Under the pieces are notes generated by a model that saw only the letters and a list, made by a program, of their open reading frames with translations, was not told the DNA's origin and did no database searches. This document shows, piece after piece, positions 59,884 to 64,000 of a stretch of DNA of 64,000 nt. The position numbers and the translations under genes were made by a program. Source of the stretch: Brachycybe producta. Lineage: Eukaryota; Arthropoda; Diplopoda; Playtdesmida; Andrognathidae. The stretch spans positions 7,145,984-7,209,983 of the forward strand of contig JAUPFP010000006.1 of NCBI GenBank assembly GCA_036925085.1, read 5' to 3'. Position 1 is the first letter of the stretch. The number at the start of each line of letters is the position of its first letter.

Positions 59884-62204
59884 CTATTCAGTATCATGAA
59901 ACTGTAGCATTACTATCAAGTAAGTAACAACAATGCCAATCATCTAAAAAACAAAGACAAAAAAGTTTATGCAGACAAGTACATCATAAACTAAATTACG
60001 AAAAGCATTACTTTGGTTAACAGAGATTTATTTATCTCAAAGTAACCTGAAGCTGTGAAAGTCAGTGGTTGACTACTGACCGTATGACTCAACAAATTAA
60101 TCTAAATAAAAAATAAAACATTAATTAAAATGATTAATGGACAAAATACAAAACGTAAATGATTATTACCTCATTGATCACGGCCTGTGGTATAAACCCA
60201 TTTTTTGTCAATTTTGTAGCATAAAGAAACGATTTTATTTTGGCAGCCTGTAATTAAAATATAATCCAGTTAAAAATAACTTGACATAGATTTTGTAGGT
60301 TTCAAATAAAAATATAAATTTAAAAGTGGTTTTAATTATTTTGAATTGTAAAGGTTAAAGGATTTAAAGCAAGTACTTTTAGGGCAAATGTTCGTTTAGG
60401 GCAAACGTCCCCTTTAGATAAGGTGACCATATTTTCAAAGTGCAAAACCGGAACAAATTTAGAAGGAATGATGCTGTTAACAACATCATCAAATAAAATT
60501 GTAAAAACATTGTTGTTACCATTTACTTTGACTTGAGATTGGCCCTGGCTTTGACTATATTTTGCACAAGTTGCGTTTTAATTATTATACAGTAATTTTC
60601 AGATGAATGAATTTAAAAAAAAAACATCTTTACACACACACTACTATAAAATTCCAAACAACTTTCAATCTTAGAATTTACTCTTATTGTCACAGGCTAA
60701 GGTCAAGATGGCACCCACCTCACCTTGAACTTAATGAGTATTGTGTCAAGATTTCGCCACCCAAGTATCAACACCTGGCCATACTCTAGCCTCACACTAA
60801 AAGTTTAGATGTGACAGACAGTTTTTTAAATGAATTAATAAACAATAGATGACAGCACACATTTTTGAACTTTTGCTCAATTACCGGGACATTTTGAGCA
60901 AAAAATTTGAAACCGGTACAAACGCAATATTTTAGGCATTCTTTCTTGACACCGGGACAAGCATTCTAAAAACGGTACTGTCCCGGTCAAACCGGTACGT
61001 ATGGTCACCTTACCTTCAAGGTAAATCATTTTAGGGCAACATCCCTTTAGGTTAAGTGGATTTAGGACAATCATCTCTTTAGGGCAATTGACATTAGAAT
61101 AAATGGCTTTAGGGGTGTGTCCTTAGGGCAAATGTCTCTATCCCATTACGAAAAATAAGCTAGTGAATATGATATGGAATATTAAAAAAAACTTACTTCA
61201 TTAGATGTGTAATGTGATGTTAAACAAATAACTATATTTACAAAAGCAGGTCTTAACACCATAGAAATGTAAATCGCCAAAAAAAGACGAAACTCATCAT
61301 TCCTTTTAAACAACATAATGACTCTAAAAAGCATAATGCAAAATTCAACGGTGTTGATTGTAAATATTATCAGTATTGTAGGTGCTAGCAATTCATCAAC
61401 ATTCCTTCCCAAACCAAAAATAGTCTGATATAAATGACGAATATCTTCAAGCTTATTTCGAAAATCATTTCCTAACTCTGCATCCGATAAAATATGAGTA
61501 CGAAAAAGCTTGTTCAACGACTGCAGACTGGTAAACATAACCCGTTGAAACGTAACATATGTTATAACAGTAATAACGTAACTGATGACCAGTAAGATTT
61601 CGCCAAAAATTAATTTAAAGGAATTATCCTCTGAATAAAAAAAATATATTCTCGGAAAAATATATAGAATGAGAAAGTAACAAAATAAAAGATAGACGGT
61701 TAACTTGAGGCGTTTTAGTTTAGACACAAAAAGATAATCCATTTTATCAAATGCAGCAAGTGTTGCATTAAGTTTGTTAGACTTTAAAAAGAAATTGACA
61801 ATGCACGAAAAACTGCGAAAAAAATGACACATAACAAAGATGGAGCATGCAAAAGATTTAACAGTAGGTTCGAGTTGACAGAATGTGAGCTCTCCATTAA
61901 TTAATCGTTTTATAACGCCGTATCCAGCAATTGCCTGAAAAGGCACAGATAATATCGGCAACAAAAAACAGAATAAAATCCGCTGAACCGGGAAAGGTAC
62001 AAGTTTACACTCGTACAATCTTGGTAATGGCAGTATACCAATAAACTTTCCAAAAACACCAATTGGAAAGTACAGTTTATGCATGCTACCAAAAGACCGC
62101 TTTTTGTTCCCATCATTTTCACAATTGTATTCCATTTGACAAGTAGTTTCATTGATATGAAAAGCGAAATCATGGTTCATAACGTTATTCATAATGTTAT
62201 CCAT
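59884..62204 (-). CDS. Gustatory receptor-family chemoreceptor, gene 4 (four exons)
   Basis: This is a predicted seven-transmembrane ligand-gated channel of the insect-type gustatory receptor family (7tm_7), acting in the plasma membrane of chemosensory cells. The exons on the minus strand are 62204-61197, 60247-60170, 60101-60012 and 59943-59884. All introns are phase 0 with GT/AG ends, giving 411 aa. Exon 1 starts at the first ATG and encodes an N-terminal block containing YFPIGVFGKFIGILPL (about residues 45-60) and six hydrophobic segments, near 72-96, 115-140, 168-190, 197-222, 272-296 and 306-328. Exon 3 reads FTASGYFEINKSLLTK. Exon 4 ends in TYLIVMLQF, the TYhhhhhQF signature of the family, followed by a four-residue tail. 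The gene is a close paralogue of the two genes to its left. Intron 1 carries a hAT-type insertion. No frameshift or stop was seen. The ligand cannot be inferred. Confidence 0.9.
60419..61012. mobile_element. Non-autonomous hAT-type element
   Basis: The ends are TAAGGTGACCATA and its near complement TATGGTCACCTTA, followed inward by CCGGT/CCCGG blocks. This is the style of the widespread hAT termini with AGGTGACCATA and CCCGG. The length is 594 bp with no transposase frame. It lies in intron 1 of chemoreceptor gene 4 and interrupts an array of TTTAGGGCAAA-type repeats. Confidence 0.55.
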
Positions 62205-62934
62205 GTGAATGCAATATGTATATGTTAGGTGTTTTAAAAAAAAATATTCTACAATGCTAGCACAGACTAAAAATAATTCTCTACTGTAGATTGGGGAACC
62301 TATTATTAGCAGCTAATCGTAAAATGCTGAAGAATTTCGAGAGCGAGGTATTTGCGAACCTCACTGAAATGCGACAAAATGAATCTGCACCCAGAGAATT
62401 CAATGATATACATGTCAAATTATGTTTAGCCAACCATACATGTATCTTTCATTTTGCCAAAAAAATTTTTTAGAATAAAATAAAACAGATGGCACAAATT
62501 AAGAGCCTAGATACAGTGTTTAATTCAAAATTTCTCCGAATGTAGCCGCTGCAGCATGCGAACCTTTTTGGCATAAACATGGTTTTTGTTCACGCATGAA
62601 GTCATATAAAAATTAATATCAAAATAATTGCACATGCTAATTTTATAAAAAGCAATCAACGTGAAGCCAATACATTAATGCATGTGCTATTTTCTTGTTA
62701 TTTCTCTACATATTATTTAACAAGAGTTATTCAAACTTTTGTGGGTGGGTTTTTGGGTCCATTGTTCCATGGCATTCGATTTCGTCACTAAATGAAATAT
62801 TATGTTATGGTGGAAACGCTTCTAGTTAATTAAAAAAATAGCTACTAAATAGCATTGTAATCCAGATTTAGGAGAAATAAAAAAGTTCCCGAATAATTAA
62901 ACAAATTAATTATCATAGGAGAAGTGTATAATAT

Positions 62935-63643
62935 TGTAACACCCTGTAATTCGTGATCCCGCCAAAACCATAGCCCCGGTGGGGGGGGGGGGGGTAAACA
63001 ACTCTCAACCGTCCCTCCCTCCTCTCTGATTCACCTTTCTGACTCATACTTAAGTGGCGGATTGATACACGTAGAACCATGGTCACTTGGACCTGGTTAC
63101 ACCTCGCAGGTGTACACAGGTCCAAGGTATAAAAGGGCCATGTTCCTCTTTGTAGTTAGTTCTTGTCCTTGCCTAAATTGTATTATGTTGATCTTATCCA
63201 TACCACATCATGGGTATGAGGATACACCGTTAGTATCAATAATTCGTCTTTGTATTCTGTGTTTCCATACGAAGATGAATAAAGCGTTATTAACAAGAAA
63301 CAGCGTTGTCTTTATGTACTAAGTAAGCAACTTCTCTTCAGAGGCCGGAGACTACATAAGGCAGGAGGTATACCATTCCGAAGCAGCTACAACATCTTCT
63401 CCTGTCAGCGTACCGAAAGTGGAAGATGTATATCAGCATCGACCGGAAGAGAGAGGGATGGCCGACACCCTGCTGCATAGATTTCACCCCCATGCAGGAG
63501 AATGACCACAATCCATCTCCATCCAACTCTCTCTGCAACTCGGAGCTTCTCCGCGCGGGCACCGCGCGATGCAGAAAAGTAAGAGTTACAGAAAATGTCA
63601 TCTACAGGTTGGTAAAACAAAATGGTCGATGTCAAAAGCTCAC
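62935..63643 (+). mobile_element. Solo LTR (family S), copy 2
   Basis: This 709-bp plus-strand block begins TGTAACACCC and ends AAAAGCTCAC, with the perfect 5-bp duplication AATAT at 62930-62934 and 63644-63648. It shares a G/C run, a CACTTGGACCTGG block, TATAAAAGG, an AATAAA signal and a GC-rich block GCGGGCACCGCGCGAT with copy 1. Independent target duplications show that two separate insertions were made with the same ends. No coding interior is present. Confidence 0.8.
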
Positions 63644-64000
63644 AATATGTTTTCATAATTATTTTTTTTTCTCATTTTAATATTTTTTTTTCTTAACCCT
63701 CATTTCTGAACAGGTACAGTAAGTTGATAGCCAGTTAGGCATACCTATTTGCATTATCTACCCCCCCCCCCCCCCCAATGCATAAATTACCCGACGTGGG
63801 CTACGACAAATGGTATCTTCAATCCCAATTTAAAATGGTATTTAAGTTGGCTACATCTCTCAAAGAGATGATTTTCGGGGTTCGACTCCTGACTGACTTG
63901 CTTGTGTATTTCTTTTATAAAATTGTGTTTGGTCAGTTATTGTAAAGTTGATCTAAGATTATCATCTGAAACTGTGACACAGTGCAAATGCGAGTTAAAT

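Noticed and set aside
63830-63905. tRNA-like segment with a B box (GGTTCGACTCC) and a possible anticodon stem CATCT/AGATG
   Set aside because: The T stem is mispaired and no D stem or acceptor stem can be formed. At most it is a tRNA-derived SINE remnant.
1-64000. CRISPR arrays, bacterial operons, rRNA genes
   Set aside because: No regularly spaced repeats with unique spacers and no rRNA-like stretches were seen; the spliced genes show eukaryotic DNA.

Overview
The window looks like arthropod nuclear DNA. It is AT-rich, mostly non-coding and crowded with transposable elements, and its genes have short GT-AG introns. The main support for an arthropod source is a cluster of four gustatory-receptor (Gr) family genes ending in the TYhhhhhQF signature, plus a degenerate satellite related to the TTAGG telomere repeat. 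I cannot resolve the lineage further.

Region 1-24.7 kb contains no gene I can recognise with confidence. It holds MITE copies, microsatellites, a perfect 21-bp hairpin, decayed LTR-element-like blocks and one weak candidate exon pair (14.0 and 15.5 kb). Region 24.7-28.8 kb, minus strand, holds a six-exon cytosolic sulfotransferase gene. All its reading phases join, and its last intron carries a solo LTR.

Region 29.4-30.0 kb is a foldback-like element around telomere-like repeats. From 31 to 62.2 kb there are four chemoreceptor genes, all on the minus strand: 30958-34980, 43847-51239, 53238-56328 and 59884-62204. Each has one long first exon (TM1-6) and three short phase-0 exons carrying the loop and the TM7 signature. 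All four appear intact, with predicted proteins of 473, 430, 395 and 411 aa. The three right-hand genes are close paralogues and the leftmost is divergent.

Intron 1 of each receptor gene contains a different insertion. The most striking is a complete Ty1/copia retrotransposon (44733-49759) in the 43.8-51.2 kb gene. It has LTRs that look identical, a 5-bp target duplication, a tRNA-iMet-type primer site and an uninterrupted 1371-aa gag-pol frame, so it inserted recently. The intergenic DNA holds a frameshifted non-LTR reverse transcriptase fragment (36.7-37.2 kb), small hAT-type elements and a MULE-like foldback MITE family with five good copies. A second solo LTR of the family seen in the sulfotransferase intron lies at 62.9-63.6 kb.
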